46,927 nt of DNA from a virus. The notes beneath the pieces are model-generated. The model ran no database searches. It saw only the letters and a program-made list of their open reading frames with translations, and was not told the DNA's origin. Below, in pieces: positions 39,843-46,927 of this stretch (positions are counted from its first letter, which is position 1; every line of letters starts with the position of its first letter). Both the position numbers and the translations under genes were made by a program. The stretch spans positions 1 through 46,927 of the IMG/VR virus record IMGVR_UViG_3300018082_000002, one strand, 5' to 3'.

Positions 39843-41552
39843 ATGAATTGTCAAACCTGTAAAACTGATAAATCCGAAGTGAGTCGAATGAATTACTCGA
39901 CTCCAATAGGAAAGATGAATCTAGTAATCCTAGAATGCGGCCATGCAGTTAATCTCAATAAACCAGAATTTAAGTCTAATGATGGTAGGACATTATACAA
40001 GTTCCAAGAACTAGGAATAGATTTTCTCAATTCTACTTCTGAAACAGGTAGAGGCAAACTAGTAGCAGATGAACAAGGGTTAGGAAAGACTGTTCAATTC
40101 CTCTGCTGGATTCAGGAAAAACCTGAAAGATTACCCTGTCTAATAGTCACAAAATCAAAAGTCACAAGACAGTGGTTAGGTGAAATTCACAGATGGAATA
40201 ACACTTACGGTTTTTTGATAAGTGGAAAAGGTATCATACCGGGATTTAAGTATTACGTTGTATCAGTTGATTTACTCAGAAATCTAAGTTCGGCAGAACT
40301 AAAACAAATCGGTATTAAGACGATTTGCTTAGATGAGTGTCAATCAATCAAGAATACAGACGCAAAACGAACTCAAGAGGTAATGAATTTAGCTAAGCCT
40401 ACTGGCGAATGCAAATGTGGACACCATGCAAGAGAACATGAGTTCAAGCTAGTAGAAGCGCATGACTCTACTAAATACAGAAAACCAGAAGCGTGCGAAG
40501 TAAAAGATTGTCAGTGTAAGGAATACAAGGATAAGTCAGATTTATTTATAGTAGGATTATCAGGAACTCCAATATTAAATCGTGTCTCAGAGTATTATCC
40601 AATACTCCATTTGATTGATAGTGTAAGATTTCCAAGTGAGTCAATTTTTGAGTATAATTGGGTAGACTCATACTGGGACGGATTTAAGATGAAAAAAGGC
40701 GGCATTAGAAACGTGGCCGCATGGAAAGAATTAACGAAAGACATTATAATCAGACGGGAAAGAACAGAAGTAATGCCCGATTTGCCAGAAATTGATAGGC
40801 AAGTTAGATGGGTAGACTTGACTAAATCTGCACAAGAAGAATACGATAAGCAAGAAAAAGGATTCATAGACGAGTATATCCAAGCTCAACTAGAAGGAAC
40901 TATAGATAAGTCTATGATGCACCTTCTAGCTTATATAGCGAGAATGCGGCACATAATTGGACTAAGTAAGGTTCCTGATTGTATTGATTATGTGACTGAT
41001 TTTCTAATCTCCACCGGACGCAAAATATGTATTTTTGTGCATCATAAAGATGTAGGCGAAATATTAACTAGAGAGTTAAACAAGTGGCTAAAAGATGGTG
41101 CATTCCAACCAGTATTACAAATACGTGGAAGTATGCACCCTGATGAACTAGCAGAAGTTCAGAAAAAGTTTAACACAGATGAATCATATAAAGTTTTAGT
41201 TGCTTCCACACTAGCGGCCGGCGAAGGATTAAATCTTCAAGAGCAATGCGGCGACGTAGTAATGCTAGAAAGACAATGGAATCCGCCTAAAGAAGAGCAG
41301 GCAATATCTAGGTTTGTTAGAATCGGATTTATGAAGTCTTCTAAAATTAAGCTAAATAGCGTAATCGCACAATACATACTAGCAATAGGAACTATTGATG
41401 ACTGGCTGACTAGTCTAATCGAAGAGAAACGAAGCATATTCGACCAAGCTATAAATAACAGAGAAGTGGAAGCCGCTGAGACGCAGTTAATGCAGATGTT
41501 GATGCAGAAAATAGTTAATGAAGGAAGGAAAAGATGGAAACTATCCACGTAA
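39843..41552 (+). CDS. SNF2-family DNA helicase/translocase
   Basis: The 569-residue protein has motif I ADEQGLGKTVQ (about residues 76-86), motif II LDECQS (about 162), motif III GLSGTPILN (about 238), and C-terminal motifs AAGEGLNLQEQC (about 458) and QAISRFVRIG (about 486). N-terminal residues 1-32 carry a Cys module. A second Cys-rich insertion (CKCGHHAREH ... CEVKDCQCKEY, about 196-227) sits between motifs II and III and probably binds zinc. It likely remodels replication forks or strips proteins from DNA. Confidence 0.92.
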   Translation: MNCQTCKTDKSEVSRMNYSTPIGKMNLVILECGHAVNLNKPEFKSNDGRTLYKFQELGIDFLNSTSETGRGKLVADEQGLGKTVQFLCWIQEKPERLPCLIVTKSKVTRQWLGEIHRWNNTYGFLISGKGIIPGFKYYVVSVDLLRNLSSAELKQIGIKTICLDECQSIKNTDAKRTQEVMNLAKPTGECKCGHHAREHEFKLVEAHDSTKYRKPEACEVKDCQCKEYKDKSDLFIVGLSGTPILNRVSEYYPILHLIDSVRFPSESIFEYNWVDSYWDGFKMKKGGIRNVAAWKELTKDIIIRRERTEVMPDLPEIDRQVRWVDLTKSAQEEYDKQEKGFIDEYIQAQLEGTIDKSMMHLLAYIARMRHIIGLSKVPDCIDYVTDFLISTGRKICIFVHHKDVGEILTRELNKWLKDGAFQPVLQIRGSMHPDELAEVQKKFNTDESYKVLVASTLAAGEGLNLQEQCGDVVMLERQWNPPKEEQAISRFVRIGFMKSSKIKLNSVIAQYILAIGTIDDWLTSLIEEKRSIFDQAINNREVEAAETQLMQMLMQKIVNEGRKRWKLST

Positions 41553-41758
41553 AGAATGAGAAAAGAATCAAAGTAATTACAAGCAATGGTGATATTTATG
41601 TAAGTTTTGAGAAAATGGATGAAATGCATATATGGAGAGAACATTATAATTTGTTTGTGCCATTGGCTGAACTAAATCAACTAGGTCAGCTATTCTATAA
41701 CTGGTGTAGTGGACTAGATATAGAACACAGTGAATTAAGAACATCAGAGGATAAATGA
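41534..41758 (+). CDS. Small protein of unknown function
   Basis: ATG 41534 lies inside the helicase end, with AAGGAAGGAAAAG upstream. The 74-residue product (RIKVITSNGDIYVSFEKMDE; VPLAELNQLGQLFYNW) looks like a beta hairpin followed by a helix. No family recognised. Stop overlaps the next start (ATGA). Confidence 0.6.
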   Translation: METIHVKNEKRIKVITSNGDIYVSFEKMDEMHIWREHYNLFVPLAELNQLGQLFYNWCSGLDIEHSELRTSEDK

Positions 41759-41928
41759 CTCTAAGAGAACTAGCAAGAACAATCGAAGATTTACCAGAAG
41801 ATAAGAAAGATTGGAAAGTTGTATTTTGGGATGCTGAAACTGATGAGGAATGTGAAGTAAACGAGATTAACTTTTGTGAAGATAAAAGAGCAGAATTAAT
41901 TCCACTAATTCTAACTGTAAAGAAATGA
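41755..41928 (+). CDS. 57-residue acidic protein of unknown function
   Basis: ATGA overlaps on both sides show it belongs to the operon. The product (LRELARTIEDLPEDKKDWKV...) starts with a helix and ends with strands; it is acidic and has two cysteines. No family recognised. Confidence 0.6.
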   Translation: MTLRELARTIEDLPEDKKDWKVVFWDAETDEECEVNEINFCEDKRAELIPLILTVKK

Positions 41929-42431
41929 ACAAAATGACTGATTCTGAACTAGTAGAACTTGCAAAAGCTGATAGTGAGTCAGCCAAAGAAGAATTAATCC
42001 TTAGATGCAAGGATGTTATTTCCTATAATGTCGTGAAATATAAGAGTATGTATTGGGGTAATCTGAATAGATTTGATATTGAGGATTTAGTTACTGAATG
42101 TCATATAGCGGTGTTAGAAGCAATCAATCTTTATGATTCAAAACGGGGCGCATCATTTGCCACGTTTTCAAAATTCATAATCAGGACTAAATTGCTGGAC
42201 TTTCTAAAAAATAAAATCAAACAGACAAGAAACATATCACAAGATATAAAGCTAGAAAGATTAGCCGCACCAGTAGACATAACTAGGGACCTAACAATTA
42301 CAGTTAAAAATGAGAGAGATAGGGAAATAGTAGACCTACTTTTACAAGGAATGAGAAAGACCGATATTGCCAAGCAATTTGGACTTACTAGAATGGCAAT
42401 TACTCTAATTATAAGGAAATGTATTAAATGA
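41925..42431 (+). CDS. Sigma-70 family RNA polymerase sigma factor
   Basis: The 168-residue protein has sigma region 2 (FDIEDLVTECHIAVLEAINL, then DSKRGASFATFSKFIIRTKL, about residues 46-90) and a C-terminal HTH like region 4 (DLLLQGMRKTDIAKQFGLTR, about 137-156). It would bind host core RNA polymerase and redirect it, most likely to late promoters. It is an unusually small factor lacking region 1. Overlaps both neighbours by ATGA. Confidence 0.85.
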   Translation: MNKMTDSELVELAKADSESAKEELILRCKDVISYNVVKYKSMYWGNLNRFDIEDLVTECHIAVLEAINLYDSKRGASFATFSKFIIRTKLLDFLKNKIKQTRNISQDIKLERLAAPVDITRDLTITVKNERDREIVDLLLQGMRKTDIAKQFGLTRMAITLIIRKCIK

Positions 42432-42670
42432 CTGGCAGAATCAAAGGTAAAATAATTAAGGTTCATCCATCTGGATATGGATTTATTATTAGTGATGAAA
42501 TAAAGTTCGTAAAGTTCTTCTTTCACTGGACTGGTCTATCCCAAAATACAAAATTCCCAGAACTTAAACCAGGAATGAAAGTAGAATTTGTTCCAATTAA
42601 TTTAGACGAGCTTAGGGATGGAAATATTAATAGAGGGCCAAGGGCAATTAAGATAGAAGTTATAACATGA
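42428..42670 (+). CDS. Cold-shock-domain-like small protein
   Basis: The 80-residue protein follows the CSD outline: GRIKGKIIKVHPSGYGFIIS at the start (the GYGFI strand), then FFHWTGLSQ near 31, LKPGMKVEFVP near 46 and GPRAIKIEV at the end. The usual FVH motif is replaced by FFHW. CSD proteins bind single-stranded RNA/DNA and could act in antitermination. It is coupled to the sigma factor gene. Confidence 0.7.
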   Translation: MTGRIKGKIIKVHPSGYGFIISDEIKFVKFFFHWTGLSQNTKFPELKPGMKVEFVPINLDELRDGNINRGPRAIKIEVIT

Positions 42671-42963
42671 TAACCTGTATAGCACTTATCATTGGAGTTA
42701 TAAGCTGTACTAATGTGGACAAAACTAAGTTAGTACCAAGTGAAGCGGCGACTATTCTTTCACCGCGACAGTTTGTGTACGTAACACCTATCACTACACC
42801 ACAACAGCAAGTAATAATATTGAAGACAAAAACTAGAGAAGGACCATTTGGGGAATTTCCACCCATACATAGATTTTATTACCCATATTACTACCCTCAA
42901 TACCAATATCTAGATTGGTACTACTCATCTAATGAAATGAAAAGATATGGACACAAATATTGA
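42667..42963 (+). CDS. Putative lipoprotein, Tyr/Pro-rich
   Basis: The 98-residue product begins MITCIALIIGVISCTNVDKT. VISC fits a lipobox, although the N-terminus lacks the usual positive residues. The C-terminus is rich in Tyr and Pro (FYYPYYYPQYQYLDWYYSS). Early phage lipoproteins often block superinfecting phages. Spanin-like roles are possible, but it is far from the endolysin. Overlaps its neighbours. Confidence 0.45.
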   Translation: MITCIALIIGVISCTNVDKTKLVPSEAATILSPRQFVYVTPITTPQQQVIILKTKTREGPFGEFPPIHRFYYPYYYPQYQYLDWYYSSNEMKRYGHKY

Positions 42964-43849
42964 AGCAATAATTGAAACTAAGAGACAACAGATTAATCTC
43001 TTCTCAGACGCAAGCGTGATGAACGCATTTGAGAAGTGTCCCCAATTAATGAAGTATCAGTACATAGATAATCTAAGACCTAAAGGTGTAGTTAATGTTG
43101 GATTAGAGAAGGGAGATTTAATTCATATCCCACTTAAGCACTACTACAGTCAGAAAAAGGCCGGAGTAGAATGGTCCGATGCTATCCAATTTTCAGTAGG
43201 TAAACTATTGAGGTATGCTCCAAAACTAAATCTAGCAGATAAGGATATTCAGGATGTGATGACATCATTTATGTCTTACTGCGAGTTTTATAGGTTTGAA
43301 AGGTGGGAAGTAGTTGAGGTCGAAAGACCATTTAGATTAGTCATCTATGAAGATGCTGATTTACGAATTATACTTCAGGGCAGAATAGATTTACTGGTAG
43401 ATAATGGCCAAATGATAATGCCAGTAGACCACAAATCAGAATCAAGAAGGTCAGAACCAGTAGAACTTAGTAATCAATTCATGGCATATGCCTATGCCTC
43501 TAAGTCAAACAATATCATAGTAAATAAGATTGGATTTCAAACTTCTCTGAAAGCTGAAGAAAAGTTCTATAGAAAGATGCTATCTTATGAAGATGATAAT
43601 CTTGAAGAGTGGAGAGATGAGTATATTTTCAAGATTAGAGAACTGATAGGATACGCAGAAATAAATCATTTCCCACATCGTTATAGTTCATGTCAAGACA
43701 AATATGGTAAGTGTTCATTTCATGATATTTGTCATACTCACAGAGCGGCGCGGGAAATGAAATTAAAATCTCAATTTCAAATTGTTGAACCATGGAATCC
43801 ATTTGATAATAAGGAGGAAGAAGATGAAAGTAAAAATACTAATGAGTGA
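42947..43849 (+). CDS. Cas4/RecB-like PD-(D/E)XK exonuclease with Fe-S cysteines
   Basis: The 300-residue protein has an N-terminal Cys in NAFEKCPQLMKYQYI (about residue 31), GLEKGDLIHIPLKHYY near 51, GRIDLLVD near 145 and PVDHKSES near 159 (the D...DxK nuclease core). At the C-terminus, SCQDKYGKCSFHDICHTH (about 246-263) supplies three more Cys. One early and three late Cys is the AddB/Cas4-type Fe-S arrangement. It likely resects DNA ends for the Sak4-SSB recombination system in this operon. Confidence 0.85.
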   Translation: MDTNIEAIIETKRQQINLFSDASVMNAFEKCPQLMKYQYIDNLRPKGVVNVGLEKGDLIHIPLKHYYSQKKAGVEWSDAIQFSVGKLLRYAPKLNLADKDIQDVMTSFMSYCEFYRFERWEVVEVERPFRLVIYEDADLRIILQGRIDLLVDNGQMIMPVDHKSESRRSEPVELSNQFMAYAYASKSNNIIVNKIGFQTSLKAEEKFYRKMLSYEDDNLEEWRDEYIFKIRELIGYAEINHFPHRYSSCQDKYGKCSFHDICHTHRAAREMKLKSQFQIVEPWNPFDNKEEEDESKNTNE

Positions 43850-43985
43850 TGATTCTGCCAAAGTAGTTAATTGCAAAATATTCCAGATAAAGGAAGAAGG
43901 AAAGAGTCTTGAAATACTCTATGACAAAGATGCTTTAGGATACGATATCAAAGATGTTTGCATGGTGATTATAAAAGAAAAATGA
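43824..43985 (+). CDS. Small protein of unknown function
   Basis: ATG 43824 has AAGGAGGAAGAAG upstream and is preferred over the in-frame ATG 43782, which lies deeper inside the nuclease gene. The 53-residue product (KVKILMSDDSAKVVNCKIFQ...) is mostly beta strands. No family recognised. Ends in an ATGA overlap with the next gene. Confidence 0.6.
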   Translation: MKVKILMSDDSAKVVNCKIFQIKEEGKSLEILYDKDALGYDIKDVCMVIIKEK

Positions 43986-44146
43986 TTACAGAATGGAAAG
44001 GCCGGATAAGTCCTAATCCTAAGTATAATCCAATAAAGTGGAAATTCTGTACATTTTGTGACAAGCAATATTTAGGAAGAGGAAGAAGTAAATACTGTTC
44101 TGATAGTTGTAAACAAAAATGTGCTTACCAAAAGCGACACAGATGA
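43982..44146 (+). CDS. 54-residue zinc-ribbon / treble-clef protein
   Basis: ATG 43982 overlaps the preceding stop and is preferred over 43958. The product has FCTFCDKQYLGRGRSKYCSD followed by SCKQKC, a C-x2-C...C-x3-C pattern that looks like an MYM/treble-clef zinc module, and is very basic. A nucleic-acid-binding role is plausible. Confidence 0.65.
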   Translation: MITEWKGRISPNPKYNPIKWKFCTFCDKQYLGRGRSKYCSDSCKQKCAYQKRHR

Positions 44147-44174
44147 TAAAGTCAACGCTAATCAAGGTGATAAG

Positions 44175-44534
44175 ATGAGCCATTCTCATGGAGCAGTAAG
44201 ATTTGGGAATGGAGATATATTTTATATAGAGTTCAATGGAACAGTTGATGTTTGTCTTTCTAATCTATATAAATCTCCTGAAGAAGTGCAAGAACATTGG
44301 AGAGAACAAAAGTGGAAGCATTGTAATCACAAGCCAGTAAGACTAGAACCAATAGAAATAGCAGTAGAATATGGTGGTGGATGGTATTGGAATGGGTTTG
44401 CTTGTAAAGAGTGCATGGTAATAACAGATAGATGTGAACCGTTTGACCCTGCCAGTGAAGATAGATGGAAAGCATCAGATGGACTTCCAGAATGGTATCC
44501 TGATAGAGAAAAGATATTAGAATATTTTAAGTAG
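44175..44534 (+). CDS. Unknown protein with paired cysteines
   Basis: ATG 44175 follows AAGGTGATAAG at good spacing and is preferred over 44121. The 119-residue product (AVRFGNGDIFYIEFNGTVDV) starts with beta hairpins, has CNHKPVRLEPIEI and GFACKECMVITDRCEPF (CxxC near residue 77). It may bind zinc. No family recognised. Confidence 0.6.
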   Translation: MSHSHGAVRFGNGDIFYIEFNGTVDVCLSNLYKSPEEVQEHWREQKWKHCNHKPVRLEPIEIAVEYGGGWYWNGFACKECMVITDRCEPFDPASEDRWKASDGLPEWYPDREKILEYFK

Positions 44535-44542
44535 GTGATGAG

Positions 44543-44806
44543 ATGAGTCATATTCATAGATACATCAGAAAGAAATTAGGCAAGTCAGTAATATACAAGT
44601 GTAATCTTAAAGGATGTACACACTTTATTCAAAAGGAATTAGTTGATGGAAGAAACTGCATTTGCAATAGATGTTCTAACCCTTTCATCATAACCAAAGT
44701 GACCTTAAAGAACTGTCCTGCAAAACCCCACTGCGAAAATTGTTATAAGAAGCCAAGTAAAGAAAAGATATTGGATGAGTTAATTGATACTCTAGTAGGT
44801 GAATAA
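44543..44806 (+). CDS. Small multi-zinc-ribbon protein
   Basis: AGGTGATGAG precedes ATG 44543, the same leader as the preceding gene. The 87-residue protein has CNLKGCTHF, CICNRCSNPF and CPAKPHCENC, enough cysteines for two zinc sites. Such proteins are frequent in phages, without assigned functions. Confidence 0.65.
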   Translation: MSHIHRYIRKKLGKSVIYKCNLKGCTHFIQKELVDGRNCICNRCSNPFIITKVTLKNCPAKPHCENCYKKPSKEKILDELIDTLVGE

Positions 44807-45091
44807 ATGACAGACTACAAAGAAATAATAATAAAAGTTGTTAACGAGAATAGTGGAATTAAAGGAGTAGAACTTTCACTTAGAGTCATAACCATAATAA
44901 ATCCGCTAAAATTCAATAAAAATGAATACCTTCAATCTCTTTTAGCGGTAGTAGAAGATGGAGAGATACTAGAACTAGAATTTACATTATCCCATCTGGA
45001 CTACAGAGTAAGGTCAATTTTCTTCCCAAGAGGGACTATTTTATTCCCAAAAGGGACTATGATTAAGAGCTGGAAACAACCAGGAGAATAA
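44807..45091 (+). CDS. Small protein of unknown function
   Basis: The start directly abuts the preceding stop. The 94-residue product has a winged-helix-like outline (KEIIIKVVNENSGIKGVELS, then LLAVVEDGEILELEFTL), which could be a small DNA-binding domain. The C-terminus has a short internal repeat: FFPRGTILFPKGTMI. Confidence 0.55.
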   Translation: MTDYKEIIIKVVNENSGIKGVELSLRVITIINPLKFNKNEYLQSLLAVVEDGEILELEFTLSHLDYRVRSIFFPRGTILFPKGTMIKSWKQPGE

Positions 45092-45214
45092 ATGATTACA
45101 TTAATTTGGAAAGTAATTCGTCATATTGTTTTTGAAATAAGAATTTGGAATGAAGTATATGTGAGTGAATATACCAGACAGCATTATATCCTAAACGATA
45201 AGAGAGTAGAGTGA
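45092..45214 (+). CDS. 40-residue protein of unknown function
   Basis: ATG 45092 directly follows the preceding stop with AGGAGAATAA upstream. The product (ITLIWKVIRHIVFEIRIWNE) has a hydrophobic/basic helix that may touch membrane. Its stop overlaps the next GTG (GTGA). Confidence 0.5.
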   Translation: MITLIWKVIRHIVFEIRIWNEVYVSEYTRQHYILNDKRVE

Positions 45215-45495
45215 ACGGAATGAAACTATGCGCCTGTGGAAAGCCAAACCCATCGCAATTTGCAATGTGTTGGAACTGCGCAAAGTATATATTAAACCAT
45301 TATGCTGGTAAGCTACCACCCTATATAGAAAAGGAGATTAAGGTAGGTAAGACTGACATAGAAAAACTAATTACTATAGTAAAGAAGAAGAAATTAGATT
45401 CTTGGCAACGTAATTTCGTAGAATCCATTGAACAACAATATAAAACAAAAAATAAGCTAAGCGATAAACAACTAACAACATTGAGGAATATATAA
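45211..45495 (+). CDS. Small zinc-ribbon protein
   Basis: The start is either GTG 45211 (GTGA overlap) or ATG 45220. The product has CACGKPNPSQFAMCWNCAKY (C-x-C...C-x2-C, about residues 7-26). A basic helical region follows (KTDIEKLITIVKKKKLDSWQ). It lies directly before the recombinase gene. Confidence 0.6.
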   Translation: MNGMKLCACGKPNPSQFAMCWNCAKYILNHYAGKLPPYIEKEIKVGKTDIEKLITIVKKKKLDSWQRNFVESIEQQYKTKNKLSDKQLTTLRNI

Positions 45496-46368
45496 ATGGA
45501 CCTCACAGACGAACCTTTAGGTAAAAGGTTAATGGCACTACTCGTCGCGGAGCACGGTCTTGGAAAATCGGGATTAGCGGCTTCCTTTTACAAAGGAGGA
45601 CCATTAAAATTTTTCGATTTTGATGGCAGACTAGATGGAGTAAGAAGGTTATTTCCCCATGTTAAGAAAGGAGAGATTCAATATGAAACATATGGCCCAA
45701 TGAGGGAAGGTAAGTTCAAGAGTATAATTGACTTCTCAAAGGATTGGCAGGCACTAGCTAAAAGTTGCCCATTTGAAACTGTAGTATTAGATGGTCTAGC
45801 CAGTATGACTAATACATCTATAGTATTTCAGATGATTAGTCGTGGAGCTGCCCAATATAATCAACTCCCAACCGCATTAGCCGACCCACAACAAAGGGAA
45901 AAGCTCACGAAAGGAGGTATCCCAGTCCCATCTTGGGATGAGTTTAATGGAGAGGCTATGTTTATGTGCGAAGTTTTTGATATTGCTAAGATTCTACCAT
46001 GCAATGTCATATTAACTTCATGGCCTAGAGCAAAAACAAATATCTTGACAAAGGAGGTAAAGGAAAGTCTAGTTACATTCGGTGTGAAAACTCCAGATAT
46101 GGTTCCTGGTTACTTCAATGAAATATGGAGGGTAATTGCTAGAGCAAAATCAATGGAACAAGGCGCCGATGTAGGTCGATATCTACTAACTCAACCTTAT
46201 GGTGATTACATTGCTAAGACTTCATTACCATTACCAGGAGAAATAGAGATTCCAAAGATAGATAAATATGGCTGTGCATGTTGTAGAAAGGATGGGTATT
46301 TCTGGGGAATGTTACAGGAATTAAAGAAGATAGGTCTTGAAAGATTAGCTCAACCAGCGATAGCATAG
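45496..46368 (+). CDS. Sak4-like RecA-fold single-strand annealing ATPase
   Basis: The 290-residue protein has Walker A VAEHGLGKSGLA (about residues 17-28), LKFFDFDGRLDGVRRLF near 36, and Walker B TVVLDGLASM (about 94-103). It has a Cys cluster at the end (YGCACCRKDGY). These match phage Sak4/RecA-like NTPases, which anneal single strands with the help of an SSB. The SSB candidate at 46615 is two genes downstream. Confidence 0.75.
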   Translation: MDLTDEPLGKRLMALLVAEHGLGKSGLAASFYKGGPLKFFDFDGRLDGVRRLFPHVKKGEIQYETYGPMREGKFKSIIDFSKDWQALAKSCPFETVVLDGLASMTNTSIVFQMISRGAAQYNQLPTALADPQQREKLTKGGIPVPSWDEFNGEAMFMCEVFDIAKILPCNVILTSWPRAKTNILTKEVKESLVTFGVKTPDMVPGYFNEIWRVIARAKSMEQGADVGRYLLTQPYGDYIAKTSLPLPGEIEIPKIDKYGCACCRKDGYFWGMLQELKKIGLERLAQPAIA

Positions 46369-46377
46369 GAGGTAAAC

Positions 46378-46596
46378 TTGTCAATATTTAATCAAATGAT
46401 TAGGGGTGGAGGTGGTGATTATCCAAAAGAAGCAGGCCAAAGTATGACTGGACCATACAAACCACGGACATTCAAGGAAACAATTCAGGACCAAATTGCA
46501 TTTCACAAGAATAAAGTAGCTGAATTAGAAGCTGTTCAATATTCACTTACACCGGAAATTGAACAGTTTGTAGAAGCCTTACAAAAACTCGGTTAA
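46378..46596 (+). CDS. Small conserved phage protein between Sak4 and SSB
   Basis: The start is TTG 46378 with a strong AGGAGGTAAAC. The 72-residue product (FNQMIRGGGGDYPKEAGQSM; KVAELEAVQYSLTPEIEQFV) has a disordered head and a coiled-coil helix. I know similar proteins next to phage recombination genes, without known function. Confidence 0.65.
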   Translation: MSIFNQMIRGGGGDYPKEAGQSMTGPYKPRTFKETIQDQIAFHKNKVAELEAVQYSLTPEIEQFVEALQKLG

Positions 46597-46614
46597 CCAC
46601 GAGGAGAGTAAACA

Positions 46615-46927
46615 ATGCCAGTAGTAAGATTCAGTCAAGAAGATTTTCTTCGTTCAAAAGTTTGTAAGCCTGGCTGGTATCACTGCCTAATTAAGGCTAT
46701 ACTAACTAAGGCGGCAAAGACTGATGGTTCAACCAATTATCAACCACAGCTAAAGATAGTTGAACCCGGAGACTATCTTGGTATTCCACTTGATGATAAC
46801 ATTTCCGAGAAAGCACTCGGAATAGGAGGAATTAGATTTGTTAGAGCGTGTAACGGTGGAAATGAACCAAAATGGGATGAGAATTATGAATTGGCGAATG
46901 GGGTAGGTAAAGTCATAAAGGTTCACG
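46615..46927 (+). CDS. N-terminal part of putative ssDNA-binding protein (gene crosses the joint)
   Basis: ATG 46615 follows ACGAGGAGAGTAAACA. The window ends inside the gene; the rest is at 1-209. The N-terminus (MPVVRFSQEDFLRSKVCKPG; WYHCLIKAILTKAAKTDGS) begins with the 'P..WY...I' motif seen in phage DUF669/SSB-like proteins. It includes ISEKALGIGGIRFVRACNGG. It probably binds single-stranded DNA beside the Sak4 protein. Confidence 0.6.
   Translation, partial: MPVVRFSQEDFLRSKVCKPGWYHCLIKAILTKAAKTDGSTNYQPQLKIVEPGDYLGIPLDDNISEKALGIGGIRFVRACNGGNEPKWDENYELANGVGKVIKVH
46805..46927. repeat. Right copy of 123-bp terminal direct repeat
   Basis: Identical to bases 1-123; see the left copy. It implies a 46,804-bp closed genome. 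Confidence 0.95.

Noticed and set aside
1-46927. tRNA genes and CRISPR arrays
   Set aside because: No cloverleaf with a CCA-like end and no regularly spaced repeats were seen in the non-coding gaps.
1-46927. Temperate lifestyle
   Set aside because: No integrase, excisionase or CI-like repressor was recognised; the HTH proteins present do not look like lysogeny regulators.

Overview
The window is one complete, circularly closed phage genome. The first 123 bases recur exactly as the last 123, so the unit genome is 46,804 bp and the gene crossing the joint appears in two pieces. The DNA is AT-rich (roughly 36% G+C by eye) and tightly packed, mostly with ATGA/TAATG-type overlaps or AGGAG-type ribosome binding sites. 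The head and tail gene set (portal, scaffold, HK97-type capsid protein, terminase, short-tail adaptor and nozzle candidates, no tape measure) suggests a short-tailed podovirus. No integrase or lysogeny repressor was recognised, so it looks virulent. Sec signal peptides and a lipoprotein signal suggest a diderm host. The regular use of Shine-Dalgarno sequences argues against a Bacteroidota host, although a BACON-like domain is present.

Layout: two divergent arms leave a regulatory gap at about 36.94-37.42 kb. The leftward (minus) arm, 36.94 kb down to 8.49 kb, is the late operon. In transcription order it holds a terminase small subunit candidate, a glycosidase-like protein, membrane and holin candidates, fibre-like proteins (one with a signal peptide), terminase large subunit, a HExxH peptidase, portal, scaffold, major capsid protein, adaptor, beta-helix and nozzle proteins, a run of fibre and carbohydrate-binding-like proteins, an M15 peptidase endolysin, and three large putative ejection proteins.

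The rightward (plus) arm runs from 37.42 kb through the joint to 8.49 kb. It starts with four small early genes and an intrinsic terminator, then a 600-bp region with 11-bp iterons and nested inverted repeats around a 39-bp A/T run (origin candidate). Next come a SNF2 helicase, a sigma-70 family factor, a cold-shock-like protein, a lipoprotein, a Cas4/RecB-like nuclease, many tiny zinc ribbons, a Sak4-like recombinase and a putative SSB. After the joint come an HNH endonuclease, a SLOG (DUF2493)/NADAR pair, a UDG-DNA polymerase A fusion, a DUF3987-like helicase/primase candidate, and small genes that include a miniature paralogue of the major capsid protein.

How it may work together: the early arm supplies replication (polymerase, DUF3987 ATPase, SNF2 helicase), recombination (Sak4, SSB, Cas4-like nuclease) and possible counter-defence (SLOG, NADAR). 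The phage sigma factor could switch transcription to the late arm, whose first gene sits behind a structured leader. The most unusual signals are the apparent total absence of GATC, the miniature capsid paralogue in the early arm, the SLOG-NADAR pair, a stop-interrupted small gene, a BACON domain split over two reading frames, and the symmetric origin-like repeat region.
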